The notes below the pieces were generated by a model. It did not search any database and was not told the origin of the DNA. It saw only the letters and a program-made list of their open reading frames with translations. Made by a program: the position numbers and the translations under genes. From positions 5,945 to 69,944 of the forward strand of contig JBEIHX010000019.1 of NCBI GenBank assembly GCA_040381075.1: 64,000 nucleotides of DNA, read 5' to 3'. Positions 17,693 to 26,922 of the stretch are shown here, in pieces. The number at the start of each line of letters is the position of its first letter. Positions within the stretch are counted from its first letter, which is position 1. Source of the DNA: JBEIHX01 sp040381075. GTDB lineage: Bacteria; Pseudomonadota; Alphaproteobacteria; Caulobacterales; Aquidulcibacteraceae.

Positions 17693-18682
17693 ATGCTGGC
17701 GCATGTGCAGGCCCTGCGCGGGCTGATCGGTCTTGCCGCTCTTGTCATAACGCTCCTGATGCAGGCGCCCGCAGTGGCGCATGAATTGCGCCCTGGTTCG
17801 TTCACGATGCAACCCATGGCGCAGGACCGGTATGTCGTGACATGGCGGGCGCCGGAGATCCAGGGCGCCCGCCATGCCATAGCGCCGACTTTGCCGCCGG
17901 GCTGCACGCCACGATCCGGTCAAGGAGCGCACACCTGGACGGCGCGCTGCCCGCAGGTTTCGGCCGGCGATGAGATCGTCTTTTCCGGTCTGCAGGAAGC
18001 GGGAGCGACAGTGTTCGTCCGGATCCGGCTGCGCGATGGGGGGGCGATTGACACGCTTGTCACGTCGCAAAGACCGCAGGTCGCGATCGGCGGCGCCCCG
18101 GCGCCAGGGCTCCCGGCCTTCCTCAGGCTGGGCCTCGAGCACATTCTGGGCGGGGTCGATCACCTGCTCTTCGTCGCGGGGCTGTGTCTGCTCATCGCCG
18201 ATCGCTGGCGGCTCGCGGCGGCGCTGACGGCCTTTACACTGGCGCACTCCCTGACCCTGGGAGCGGCGGCTCTTGGCGTCATCGGTCTGGCGTCCAGGCC
18301 TGTCGAGACGACAATTGCGCTTTCGATTGCATTTGTCGGGGCGGAAGCGGTGCGCCATGCGCGCGGCGCACGCAGCCTGGCTGCATCGGCGCCGTGGATG
18401 TTCGCCTTTGGCTTCGGGCTGCTGCACGGCTTCGGATTTGCTGGCGCGCTCTCGGACATCGGCTTGCCCCCAGACGCCAGGATCGCGGCCTTGCTCCTGT
18501 TCAATCTGGGCGTCGAACTCGGCCAGTTTCTTGTCGTTGCAGTGCTTCTGACGGCCGGCATGCTGACGAAGACGCTGAGCGGGCGCCTGGCGTCAGGACG
18601 GTTGGCCTATGCACGGGTGGCGGCTGGCTACGCCATCGGGATCGCCGGTGCATTCTGGACAATCGAGCGATTGCTGGGTTGA
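17693..18682 (+). CDS. HupE/UreJ-family membrane protein
   Basis: About 329 residues from the ATG at 17693. There is a cleavable signal ending near APAVAHELRP, a periplasmic beta-rich domain of about 110 residues, then the HupE/UreJ core of six helices beginning GLEHILGGVDHLLF and including AFTLAHSLTLG, FVGAEAVRH and GFGLLHGFGFAG. The histidines in these helices suggest transport of a transition metal such as nickel or cobalt, known for HupE/UreJ relatives. No hydrogenase or urease genes are in the window, so its metal and client are open. It is almost contiguous with the DUF3604 gene, suggesting a joint role in metal-dependent periplasmic chemistry (inference). Confidence 0.85.
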   Translation: MLAHVQALRGLIGLAALVITLLMQAPAVAHELRPGSFTMQPMAQDRYVVTWRAPEIQGARHAIAPTLPPGCTPRSGQGAHTWTARCPQVSAGDEIVFSGLQEAGATVFVRIRLRDGGAIDTLVTSQRPQVAIGGAPAPGLPAFLRLGLEHILGGVDHLLFVAGLCLLIADRWRLAAALTAFTLAHSLTLGAAALGVIGLASRPVETTIALSIAFVGAEAVRHARGARSLAASAPWMFAFGFGLLHGFGFAGALSDIGLPPDARIAALLLFNLGVELGQFLVVAVLLTAGMLTKTLSGRLASGRLAYARVAAGYAIGIAGAFWTIERLLG

Positions 18683-18740
18683 CGCGAGGCCGGCGCCAGC
18701 CGATGGGTCACCGGGGCGACAGACGACTGGACGGCCGGGT

Positions 18741-19421
18741 TTAGGCGTCCTCAAAGCCCACGAAGACGGCCGCCTCATCAACGGACTTGCGTCGTGAAAC
18801 CACGGCGTTCGCCGGAAAGTCGTCATCCGGATACCCCATGGCGATGCAGATCATGATCACCTGATCATCGGCTATGCCGGCATGTTCGCGCACCACGGAC
18901 GCCTGCATGATCCCCTGGCTGTTGATGACACAGCCAAGCCCGCGCGACCAGGCGGCGTTCACAATCGCATTGGTCACCGCGCCGCAATCGAATGCTGCAA
19001 CGATATTGTGCTGAAGCACCCTGTCATAGGTGACCACGATTGAGACCGGAGCGCCGAACTGGCGAAATCCGCGCAACACCCAATCCTGGCGCCGCGCGGC
19101 GTCGTCGCGCGCGATGCCCATGGCGGAGAAAAGCTGTTTGGCGATGTCGATCTGGCGCTCGCGGTGAACGCCGGCATAGGGCGCGTAGGCGCGCGTTTCA
19201 CGCCCATCCGGCGCGCCGGCGAGATTGCGCTCCACATTGCCCGCGCGGATGCGGTCAAGCGGCTCGCCTGTGATCACGTAGAAATTCCAGGGCTGGGTGT
19301 TGAGGGAAGATGGCGCGCGCATGGCAAGCGCGAGGACTTCGCGGATCAGCGCCGGGGCCACGGGGTCTTTCCTGAAGCCGCGAATACTGCGTCGGCCCGC
19401 TACGACATCGTCATACTGCAT
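18741..19421 (-). CDS. Nitroreductase-family FMN oxidoreductase
   Basis: A 226-residue protein of the nitroreductase fold. The family start VVAGRRSIRGF, the FMN-binding APSSLNTQPWNFYVI, and the late RGLGCVINSQGI and AMGYPDDDFPAN are visible. Such enzymes reduce nitroaromatics, quinones or enones with NAD(P)H as FMN dimers in the cytoplasm. It precedes the gap to the aldehyde dehydrogenase on the same strand, 47 bases downstream of that gene, so the two may be cotranscribed. The natural substrate cannot be read. Confidence 0.88.
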   Translation of the reverse strand: MQYDDVVAGRRSIRGFRKDPVAPALIREVLALAMRAPSSLNTQPWNFYVITGEPLDRIRAGNVERNLAGAPDGRETRAYAPYAGVHRERQIDIAKQLFSAMGIARDDAARRQDWVLRGFRQFGAPVSIVVTYDRVLQHNIVAAFDCGAVTNAIVNAAWSRGLGCVINSQGIMQASVVREHAGIADDQVIMICIAMGYPDDDFPANAVVSRRKSVDEAAVFVGFEDA

Positions 19422-19468
19422 GGATGATTCTCACTCTGTAAGGCGTCATGTCGACAGCGTCGCCGCGG

Positions 19469-20890
19469 CTAGCCGCGCGCCACATAGACGGCCTGCGGCG
19501 CCATGTACTCCAGCAGGCCCTCCATGCCGTTCTCCACGCCGAGACCGCTCTGTTTGTGGCCGGCGAACGGCGTGTCCGGCCGCAGGTTCAGGTTCTGGTT
19601 GATCCACACGGTTCCGGTCTCCATGCGCCGGGCGATCTCCATGGCCCTGGAGACGTCCTTTGACCAGATTGAGCCGGCAAGGCCGTAGGGGCTGTCATTG
19701 GCCCGCGCGATGACGTCGTCGACATCCTGAAATTTCAGCATGGGCAGGATCGGACCGAACGCTTCTTCCTGGACCACGCGCGCGGATTCGGGCGGGTTGT
19801 CCACCAGGGTGACCGGAATGAAGTAGCCCCTGTCAGGCGTCTGCGCGCCTTGCAACAGGACAAGTCCATTGGCGCGCGCGTCCTCGATGAGCCCCTTCAC
19901 CCGGTCATATTGGCGCTTGTTCTGGATGGGCCCGAGAACCGCGCCCTGCTCGGCGCCGTCGCCGACCTTGACCGCGCGCGCGATGGCGAGCAGGCGGTCG
20001 CGCAGGCCTTCATAGACGTTCTCATGAACATAAAGACGCTTTGTCGCCACGCAGATCTGGGCGGTGTTGAAGAATGCTCCGAAGAAGATCTTCTGCGCGA
20101 CCTCGTCGAGGTCGACATCGGGCATGACGATCGCCGCGTCATTGCCGCCGAGTTCAAGGGTGACGCGTTTGAGGTCCCTGGCGGCGCTCTCCATCACGCT
20201 CTTGCCGGTCGCGGTGGATCCCGTAAATGAAATTTTTGCAAATCCCGGATGGCCTGTCATCATCGGACCCAGCGCATCGCCGCCGGACACCACATTGAAG
20301 ACCCCCGGCGGAAAGACATCCCGGAACAATTCGCCTAACTTCAGTGTACAGAGTGGCGTGAATGGCGATGGTTTCAGGACGAGCGTGTTGCCGGCGACAA
20401 GCGCGGGTGCGATTTTCCAGACCGCAAGCATCACCGGAAAATTCCAAGGCGCTATGGCGCAGATGACGCCCAGCGGAACATAGCGTGTCTCAATGTACTG
20501 CTGCGGGCTGTCCTCGCAGACATGGACCGGCGGGGTCATGGAGGCGACCGCGTGCATCCAACGGCCCGCGCCCTCGATCTCCTGCCGCGCTGCGTCAACC
20601 GGGCGACCCTGTTCACGGGTGAACAGGCGGGCAAGGTCGCCTGCCTGCGCCAGCAGAATGTCGCCGGCCCGTCTGACGGCGGCCTGGCGATCCGCAATGG
20701 GGACGGCGCGCCAGAGCTTGAAGGCGGCCGGGGCCGCCTCGACCGCCTCGTCGAGTTGGGCGCGCGTACAATCCGGGGCTTGAGCAAAGACGTCGCCCGT
20801 CGCGGGGTTCACCACATCGATGGTGTTTGGGCCCGTCACTGAACGCCCGGCGATGGTCATCACGTAGGCAGAGTGCAGATCAATTGACAT
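19469..20890 (-). CDS. NAD(P)-dependent aldehyde dehydrogenase
   Basis: About 473 residues from the ATG at 20890, which follows a GAGGA ribosome site; a frame to 20947 is longer but unsupported. Catalytic features are PWNFPVMLAVWKIAPAL, the Glu in LELGGNDAAIV and the nucleophile Cys in NTAQICVATKR, with the C-terminal EEAFGPILPM. It should oxidise an aldehyde to an acid in the cytoplasm. With the alcohol dehydrogenase and SDR nearby it suggests an alcohol-to-acid oxidation series feeding CoA ligation (inference). Confidence 0.9.
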   Translation of the reverse strand: MSIDLHSAYVMTIAGRSVTGPNTIDVVNPATGDVFAQAPDCTRAQLDEAVEAAPAAFKLWRAVPIADRQAAVRRAGDILLAQAGDLARLFTREQGRPVDAARQEIEGAGRWMHAVASMTPPVHVCEDSPQQYIETRYVPLGVICAIAPWNFPVMLAVWKIAPALVAGNTLVLKPSPFTPLCTLKLGELFRDVFPPGVFNVVSGGDALGPMMTGHPGFAKISFTGSTATGKSVMESAARDLKRVTLELGGNDAAIVMPDVDLDEVAQKIFFGAFFNTAQICVATKRLYVHENVYEGLRDRLLAIARAVKVGDGAEQGAVLGPIQNKRQYDRVKGLIEDARANGLVLLQGAQTPDRGYFIPVTLVDNPPESARVVQEEAFGPILPMLKFQDVDDVIARANDSPYGLAGSIWSKDVSRAMEIARRMETGTVWINQNLNLRPDTPFAGHKQSGLGVENGMEGLLEYMAPQAVYVARG

Positions 20891-21290
20891 GGATTCCTCA
20901 TCATCTCGCGGCCAGGGAAGTTTTGCGGCCTGCGCGCGCGCGATCAAGGGTTTTCAGCCCGATCGAAGCAGATATCGGCATTGCGGTTTTCCCCTATGGC
21001 GCAGCAGGCTTATCTCACCCATGTGTGATGGCGGGATTTGCGTGCCCGCCCGAATGGCAGGCGTCCATGAGCGTAGTCATGATCAGCTTTTCTGCGGCCA
21101 GCGTGGCTGGGATTGGATGTCCCGTGATGGGATCGGCGGCCGCGCGCAGGCAGGCGGCGGCGCCGCCGCGTGCATCGCCGCAGAAGACGCGGCAGGAGGC
21201 GCTGCGGGCGGGCGGGCGGCCGGGGCGGGCCGCAACAGCCGGCGCCGGGCCTCGGGCGATGATCCGGGCTGCGCCATATCGCGGCCAGCC
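20891..21290. other. Non-coding divergent spacer, aldehyde dehydrogenase / trxC
   Basis: About 400 bases between divergent starts. Frames that cross it are extensions of the thioredoxin gene or shadows of aldehyde dehydrogenase. It must hold promoters for both directions; I see no distinct repeat, hairpin or operator. Confidence 0.55.
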
Positions 21291-21755
21291 ATGACGACGC
21301 AGACCGGGCAAGTCATCGCCGCCTGCCCGCAGTGCGGCGCGCTCAACCGGCTGTCGGCGCTCAGGCTTGCCGAGGACGCTGGCGGCGTGTGCGGGCGTTG
21401 CCGGGCGCGCCTGTTCACGGGCGCGCCGGTGACACTGTCGGCCGCCAACTTCGCCCGCTTCGCCGACCAGTCTGACCTGCCCCTGTTGATTGATTTCTGG
21501 GCCGGCTGGTGCGCGCCCTGCCGCCGGATGGCGCCGCAATTCGAAGCGGCGGCAGGGCTTCTGGAGCCGCAGGTGCGCCTCGCGAAACTGGACACAGACG
21601 CTGAGCCCGACCTCGCGCGCCGGTTTTCCATCCGCTCCATCCCGACCCTGGTGCTTATCCGCAGAGGGCGCGAGATTGCGCGCACGAGCGGGGCTTTGCA
21701 GGCCGAAGCCATTCGCGCCTTTGCGCAGCAGGCGCTCGCGACAGTCCATCCTTAA
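21291..21755 (+). CDS. trxC: Thioredoxin 2 with N-terminal zinc finger
   Basis: A 154-residue protein. Its first 35 residues carry the TrxC zinc-binding pair CPQC and CGRC, followed by a thioredoxin domain with active site WAGWCAPCRRMAP and the cis-Pro loop SIRSIPTLVLI. It reduces protein disulfides in the cytoplasm using thioredoxin reductase and is usually induced by oxidative stress. The frame stays open back to 20889, but the CxxC finger fixes the natural start at 21291. It ends 14 bases before the alcohol dehydrogenase start on the same strand. Confidence 0.92.
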   Translation: MTTQTGQVIAACPQCGALNRLSALRLAEDAGGVCGRCRARLFTGAPVTLSAANFARFADQSDLPLLIDFWAGWCAPCRRMAPQFEAAAGLLEPQVRLAKLDTDAEPDLARRFSIRSIPTLVLIRRGREIARTSGALQAEAIRAFAQQALATVHP

Positions 21756-21769
21756 ACGGAACGAATGAC

Positions 21770-22840
21770 ATGGCGACGGGTTTCACAGGCGCTTCTGACG
21801 CCGATCGGCCAACCGGGATGATGGCGGCCATGCGCCTTGGCGCGCCAGGGGCGCGCCTGACCTATGCGGTGATGGACAAGCCCAGGCCCGGTCCGGGCGA
21901 GGCGCTGATCCGCATCGAGGCGTGCGGCGTGTGCCGGACGGACCTGCACGTGACAGACGGCGACCTGCCACAGCGCCGCGCACCGCTCACGCCAGGCCAC
22001 GAAATCGTCGGCGTTGTGGAGGCGCTGGGCGGGGACGCAGCGCCGCAGCTGCTGGGACGGCGCGTCGGCGTGGGATGGTTGGGGGGAACCTGCGCCGTCT
22101 GCACGCACTGCCGTCGGGATGAGGAAAACCTGTGCGACGCAGCCGAATACACCGGCTACACGCGCGATGGCGGTTTCGCCACACATGTTCTCGCCGATGC
22201 GCGGTTCATCTCTGAATTGCCGAAAGGGATCCCGGCAACCGAGCTTGCGCCCTTGATGTGCGCCGGGCTTATCGGCTGGCGGTCGCTTCGGTTCGCCGGG
22301 TCCGGCCGCGCGCTTGGACTTTATGGCTTCGGAGCAGCCGCGCATATCATTCTCCAGATCGCCAGGCAGCAGGGTCGGCGGGTGTACGCCTTCACGCGCC
22401 CTGGCGACATGAAGGGGCAGGAGTTCGCACGCCGGCTGGGAGCGGACTGGGCGGGCGGATCCGACGACACGGCGCCGGAGGCGCTTGACGCCGCCATCAT
22501 CTACGCGCCGGTTGGCGCACTGGTCCCACAGGCCCTGCGGTCCGTGCGCAAGGGTGGTCGGGTGGTGTGCGCGGGGATCCACATGAGTGACATTCCCGCC
22601 TTCCCGTATGCAATCCTGTGGGGCGAGCGATCGCTGTGCTCGGTCGCCAATCTAACCCGGGCGGATGCACGCGGGTTCCTGGCGCTGGTTGCGCGCCTGC
22701 AGCTCAGGGTCCACACGCAGGTCTACCCGTTGACGCACGCCAACCGCGCGCTCGATGACCTGCGGGCCGGTCGGGTGGCGGGTGCAGCTGTGCTGGTTCC
22801 AGAGCCGCCCGGCGCCGTCAGCCCTGATAGCGTCGGTTGA
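21770..22840 (+). CDS. Zinc-dependent medium-chain alcohol dehydrogenase
   Basis: A 356-residue MDR-family enzyme. Catalytic zinc residues are in EACGVCRTDLHV and PGHEIVG, the structural zinc loop is CAVCTHCRRDEENLC, and a Rossmann turn GLYGFGAAAHI binds NAD(P). It oxidises alcohols or reduces aldehydes. It follows trxC by 14 bases, so it may share its transcript. Its 3' end overlaps the convergent SDR gene by 23 bases. Confidence 0.9.
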   Translation: MATGFTGASDADRPTGMMAAMRLGAPGARLTYAVMDKPRPGPGEALIRIEACGVCRTDLHVTDGDLPQRRAPLTPGHEIVGVVEALGGDAAPQLLGRRVGVGWLGGTCAVCTHCRRDEENLCDAAEYTGYTRDGGFATHVLADARFISELPKGIPATELAPLMCAGLIGWRSLRFAGSGRALGLYGFGAAAHIILQIARQQGRRVYAFTRPGDMKGQEFARRLGADWAGGSDDTAPEALDAAIIYAPVGALVPQALRSVRKGGRVVCAGIHMSDIPAFPYAILWGERSLCSVANLTRADARGFLALVARLQLRVHTQVYPLTHANRALDDLRAGRVAGAAVLVPEPPGAVSPDSVG

Positions 22841-23582
22841 GTTTGCGCATCCCGCCGATCCATCGGTCGTAGTTCTCAGCCTTGTTGCGCATGTAATCGC
22901 GCACCTGGGGGTGGGGCAGGATCAGGAACTGCTCCGCAGTGATCGCCTGGACGCAGGCTTCAGCCACCGCTTCCGGCTCGATCATGCCATCGATCGAGGC
23001 CACGCCGTCCGGATTGCCGGCGGTCATGGCCGTGCGCACAGCCTGGGGACAGAGCACGGACACTTTCACGCCCTGATCGGCGTGGCTGAAGGCGAGCCAT
23101 TCAGCCAGCCCGACAGCGGCGTGCTTGGTGACGGCGTAGGAGGCCGAGCCGATCTGCGACAGCAATCCGGCTGCCGAAGAGGTGTTCAGCAGGTAGCCGC
23201 CGCCGCGCGCGGCCATGCGCGGCACAAGGTGGCGCGCCGCCCAGACGTGCGCCATGACGTTGACCGCCCAGATCCTGTTCCACTTTTCATTGTCAGTGTC
23301 TGCGCCGCCCGCAAAGCCGATGCCGGCGTTCGAACAGAACAGGTCGATGGGGCCGATGTCGCGCTCGACCGTCTCGATCAACGCACACAGGCTTGCCTCA
23401 TCGCCGACATCAACGCCGATGCCCACGCCGCCGATCGCATCGGCCACGCTCCTTGCGCGCGCCTCATCCAGATCAGCACAGACCACACGCCTCGCGCCTT
23501 CCGCTGCAAAGCGCTCGGCAAGCGCCCTGCCGATGCCGTTCGCCGCCCCGGTCACCACAACGATTTTGTCTCTGATGTCCAC
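22818..23582 (-). CDS. Short-chain dehydrogenase/reductase
   Basis: About 254 residues from the GTG at 23582, chosen because GGAGG lies 5 bases upstream; ATG 23612 (MGAQPN...) is an alternative with no good ribosome site, and longer frames run into a tandem repeat. The cofactor motif is TGAANGIGRALAE, with an acidic residue after beta-2 (CADLDEAR) favouring NAD, then SNAGIG and the catalytic YAVTK preceded by NTSSAAG. It probably oxidises a secondary alcohol. It lies downstream of the beta-oxidation operon, separated by a repeat-bearing gap. Confidence 0.88.
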   Translation of the reverse strand: MDIRDKIVVVTGAANGIGRALAERFAAEGARRVVCADLDEARARSVADAIGGVGIGVDVGDEASLCALIETVERDIGPIDLFCSNAGIGFAGGADTDNEKWNRIWAVNVMAHVWAARHLVPRMAARGGGYLLNTSSAAGLLSQIGSASYAVTKHAAVGLAEWLAFSHADQGVKVSVLCPQAVRTAMTAGNPDGVASIDGMIEPEAVAEACVQAITAEQFLILPHPQVRDYMRNKAENYDRWIGGMRKLNRRYQG

Positions 23583-24189
23583 CTGCGCCTCCGAGTTTGG
23601 TTGTGCCCCCATGGCGTTGCCAGTGGGGCATGATCTGTGGGGAAGGTCGCCCCGTTCGCCGTACCGGGGGCGCGCCCGGCAGCGCCGTGCTGACGGGGGC
23701 GCGGACATCGCACAGGCGGTGATGCCCTGCGTCCCCGCGGCCGCCGCGCCGGTCCCGTCGCGCCAGTCCCGTCGCGCCAGTCCCGTCGCGCCAGTCCCGT
23801 CACTGCGCGACAGCCCCGACCAAGCATAGGCGTCAGCTTGCTGACTGCAAGGGATTGCGGGGCCAGAGCGACCGGCTCGTGAAGCGTCCCGTCTGCCCTT
23901 CCTGCCTGACCCGTCCACAGGCAGACAGGATAACGGCGAAGGCCCCGACCGACCCGAAGGCGCGGCGCCCTCACGGCAGGGCGGCGCACGACCGCCTCGC
24001 CAGGCGCCGCACAGGCCATATCGAGTCAATCCGCACACGCCTCTTTCCCACAGAGCCCGCGCGCTGGTCCCCTGCGTCATCCACCCGGCCAGCCACCCCT
24101 GGGGCGTGTTGCGCCCGGCGTGTGACTCGCAGCGCGAAAGTCGGGGGAAGGACAGGCGCGCACTGCGACACGCGGCGCGCACCGCCCTG
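23583..24189. other. Non-coding gap holding a tandem repeat
   Basis: About 600 bases between the acyl-CoA dehydrogenase end and the SDR start. Frames across it are compositional. Apart from the four-copy 14-base array at 23746-23801 I see no gene, and no clear terminator. Confidence 0.6.
23746..23801. repeat. Minisatellite, 14 bp x 4
   Basis: Four head-to-tail copies of gcgccagtcccgtc (first copy gcgccggtcccgtc) starting at 23746, 23760, 23774 and 23788. The array lies about 165 bases upstream of the SDR start. The last three copies are identical, which implies recent expansion or ongoing slippage. Confidence 0.92.
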
Positions 24190-25515
24190 TCAGTTCCGCC
24201 AGACAGCTGCCGACGTCACATCCTCGACGGCGTCCTCGTAGCGCCGCAGTTCGTTGCGGCCGACGACGAGATGGTGCACTTCATCGGGTCCATCGGCAAT
24301 GCGCAGCGTGCGTTGGCCCGTGTACATCCGTGCAAGCGGAGTCCATTGCGAGACCCCTGTCGCGCCATGCATCTGAATGGCCTGGTCGATGATCTCACAG
24401 ACGCGTTCCGGCACCATGGCCTTGACCATATGCACCCAGACGCGGGCCTCGCGGTTGCCGAGGACGTCCATCGCTTTGGCCGCCTTCAGCACCATGAGCC
24501 GCATGGCCTCGATGTCGATGCGTGCACGGGAGATGATTTCGATGTTGCCGCCAAGATAGCCGATCTTGCGTCCAAAGGCCTCGCGGGTCAGGCCGCGCGT
24601 CACCATGAGGTCAAGCGCGCGTTCTGCCTGTCCAATTGAGCGCATGCAGTGGTGGATGCGGCCAGGCCCGAGGCGCAGCTGGGAGATTTCAAACCCCCGG
24701 CCCTCGCCCAGCAGGATGTTCTCTTTGGGCACGCGCACATTGTCGAACCGGATGTGCATGTGGCCGTGCGGGGCGTCGTCCTCGCCGAACACGCACATCG
24801 GCCCGAGCACCTGAACGCCCGGCGTGTCCATGGGCACCAGGATCTGCGACTGTTGCTTGCTGGGAGGGGCGTCGGGGCTGGTCTTGACCATGGTGATCAT
24901 GATCTTGCAGCGGGGATCGCCAGCCCCGGAAATGTAGTACTTTTCGCCGTTGATAACCCACTCATCGCCTTCCAGCACCGCGCGCATGCCGACATTCTTG
25001 GCGTCGGACGAGGCGCGATCGGGTTCCGTCATGGCGAACGCGGAGCGGATCTTGCCCTCCAGGAGCGGCTTCAGCCAGCGCTCCTTCTGGGCTGGTGTGC
25101 CGACGCGCTCGAGAACTTCCATGTTCCCGGTGTCGGGGGCGGAGCAGTTCATGCATTCGGATGCAAGCGGGTTCTTGCCGAGTTCGACCGCGATGTACGC
25201 GTAGTCAAGATTCTTGAGGCCCTCCCCGGTCTCGGCATCGGGCAGAAAGAAGTTCCACAGCCCCTCCTTCTTGGCCTGCTCCTTGGCCCCCTCGAGCAGT
25301 TCAAGCTGACCTGGAGCGTAGCTCCACCGGTCGGCGCGTCCTTCTCCGAGCCGGAAGAATTCCTCCGACATCGGCTGAACCGTGTCGCGGACGAAGCGCT
25401 TCACATGCTCAAGGAGCGGCAGGGCCTTCTCGGACATCCGCAGATCATGCAGGTCGTCAAGCGGGTTAAACCCGAACGTGGAGCCTGGCTTCTCCATTTT
25501 TCCCATGGCTTTCAT
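24190..25515 (-). CDS. Acyl-CoA dehydrogenase
   Basis: A 441-residue FAD enzyme for the first step of beta-oxidation (alpha,beta-dehydrogenation of an acyl-CoA). Motifs are FAMTEPDRASSDAKNVG, WVINGEKYYISGAGDP, the middle-domain RFDNVRVPKENILLG, the arginine-rich LGPGRIHHCMRSIGQAERA, and the late QIMQ-like QAIQMHGATGVSQ and LRIADGPDEVH. It resembles the ACAD10/11 subgroup. ATG 25506 (MGKMEK) is a possible alternative with a better-spaced GGGGAG. It lies 60 bases after the VWA gene on the same strand and is probably the last gene of that operon. Confidence 0.9.
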   Translation of the reverse strand: MKAMGKMEKPGSTFGFNPLDDLHDLRMSEKALPLLEHVKRFVRDTVQPMSEEFFRLGEGRADRWSYAPGQLELLEGAKEQAKKEGLWNFFLPDAETGEGLKNLDYAYIAVELGKNPLASECMNCSAPDTGNMEVLERVGTPAQKERWLKPLLEGKIRSAFAMTEPDRASSDAKNVGMRAVLEGDEWVINGEKYYISGAGDPRCKIMITMVKTSPDAPPSKQQSQILVPMDTPGVQVLGPMCVFGEDDAPHGHMHIRFDNVRVPKENILLGEGRGFEISQLRLGPGRIHHCMRSIGQAERALDLMVTRGLTREAFGRKIGYLGGNIEIISRARIDIEAMRLMVLKAAKAMDVLGNREARVWVHMVKAMVPERVCEIIDQAIQMHGATGVSQWTPLARMYTGQRTLRIADGPDEVHHLVVGRNELRRYEDAVEDVTSAAVWRN

Positions 25516-25575
25516 CTCCCCTGTCGTGAAGCTGGGTGCCTCTTAGCGCGAACCTCTGCAAAAGGCGAGACGCCG

Positions 25576-26922
25576 CTAGTCATAGGCGCCCAGGATGTCG
25601 TCGATGGCCCGTTCGAGATCAAGCGCTGTCGCGCAATGGGCCATGATCGTGCAGTGGGGCCTGTATTGCAGAAGGCAGGAATCTCCCGAACCCCATTGCC
25701 CCTCGGGTTCCGGAGACAGCCACACCACCCGCTTGGCCTGATCGGCGAGGGCGCGGAACAGATCGAGCCTCGGATCAGCATGGTTGGAACGACCGTCGCC
25801 CAGGATCACGACGGTGGTGCGCCGGTCCACGCAGTCACGGTGATTGTCGCTCAGGTCGGCAAGCGCCTGGCCGTAATCGGTTGACCCGCCGCCCAGGTCG
25901 CGCAGGATGCGCTCAAACGCGGCGTCAAAGTCATTACCGTCAAGCATCGGCCCGACATCGGCGAGGCGCGATGAAAAGGCGAATGTCCGCAGGTCGGCGA
26001 TCTTTTCGTTCATCGCGTACAGGAACATCAGGAGGAAGCGCACAGATCGGGCGACTGAACCAGAGACGTCGCACACCGCAACGACCTTCGGTCGGTCCTT
26101 CTTCCTGATCTTCCAGATCACCTTGAAGGGCACGCCCTGGCTGCCCGCGTTCGCGCGCAGCGTGCGACGCACATCGAGCCTGCCGCGATCGCGCACGCGC
26201 CGCTGGCGGGCATGGCGGTCGCTCAGGCGCTTGGCCATGCGCGCCACAAGCACCTTGAGACGTGCGATATCGCGAACCGTCAGGGCGTCGATCGACCGTC
26301 GGGCGACGACATCGTCCAGAAAGGTCTCAGTCGCAGGCCGTCCGTAGACATTGTACCTCTCTTCAACAACGCGTCGGGCAAGCCGCTGCATCCGCAGACG
26401 TGCGCCGATCATGGCATCGGCTGCACGGTCGTTGTCATCTCCGCCGGCGCGCAGACGCTCCATCAGGCTGGCCTCCATGCGCTCTACGCCCAGCGCTTCG
26501 AGCATGCGTCGTGCGAAGAAGGACGTCTGGGTGGCGAAACGGATGTCGCCTGCTCCGACCGCAGCGGCTGCACGCTCCAGCGCACTGGCGATCGCCGCGT
26601 CATCACCGCTCTCGGCGAGCGCCTGAAAGGAATCCTCCGCCGCGTTTGCCTGCGCGCGGTCCCGCGCCGGCGCGGACGCCGGATCCGGCTCGTCCTTCTG
26701 CGCCATGAATTCACGGCGGAAGTAAAGGTCGAACACCCTGTCGTGGGTGTCTCGTTCCTCGCGGGATTTGGCGAGGACCGCGGCGAGACTGGTCTTGAGC
26801 GTGGCCCGGTCGGCGACGCCGACAAGAGCAATGGTGCGTGCAGCGTCGATCGCCTCTCCAGGCGATACCCGCGAGCCAGCCGCACGCAAAGCCCGCAGAA
26901 ATCCCGCGAGCACCTGCTCCAT
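25576..26922 (-). CDS. VWA-domain (CoxE-like) protein
   Basis: A 448-residue protein of the CoxE/VWA type. The N-terminal 250 residues are helical and arginine-rich. The C-terminal von Willebrand A domain has the MIDAS motif CDVSGSVARS, then GGGSTDYG and VVILGDGRSNH. Family members work with a MoxR ATPase to activate or remodel a partner enzyme (for example CoxD/CoxE with Mo-Cu CO dehydrogenase). The start overlaps the ATPase stop (TGATG). No molybdenum enzyme is nearby; the neighbours are beta-oxidation enzymes, which makes the client an open question. Confidence 0.87.
   Translation of the reverse strand: MEQVLAGFLRALRAAGSRVSPGEAIDAARTIALVGVADRATLKTSLAAVLAKSREERDTHDRVFDLYFRREFMAQKDEPDPASAPARDRAQANAAEDSFQALAESGDDAAIASALERAAAAVGAGDIRFATQTSFFARRMLEALGVERMEASLMERLRAGGDDNDRAADAMIGARLRMQRLARRVVEERYNVYGRPATETFLDDVVARRSIDALTVRDIARLKVLVARMAKRLSDRHARQRRVRDRGRLDVRRTLRANAGSQGVPFKVIWKIRKKDRPKVVAVCDVSGSVARSVRFLLMFLYAMNEKIADLRTFAFSSRLADVGPMLDGNDFDAAFERILRDLGGGSTDYGQALADLSDNHRDCVDRRTTVVILGDGRSNHADPRLDLFRALADQAKRVVWLSPEPEGQWGSGDSCLLQYRPHCTIMAHCATALDLERAIDDILGAYD

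Noticed and set aside
20889..21290. N-terminal extension of thioredoxin 2
   Set aside because: The family zinc finger begins right after the ATG at 21291; the extension is low-complexity.
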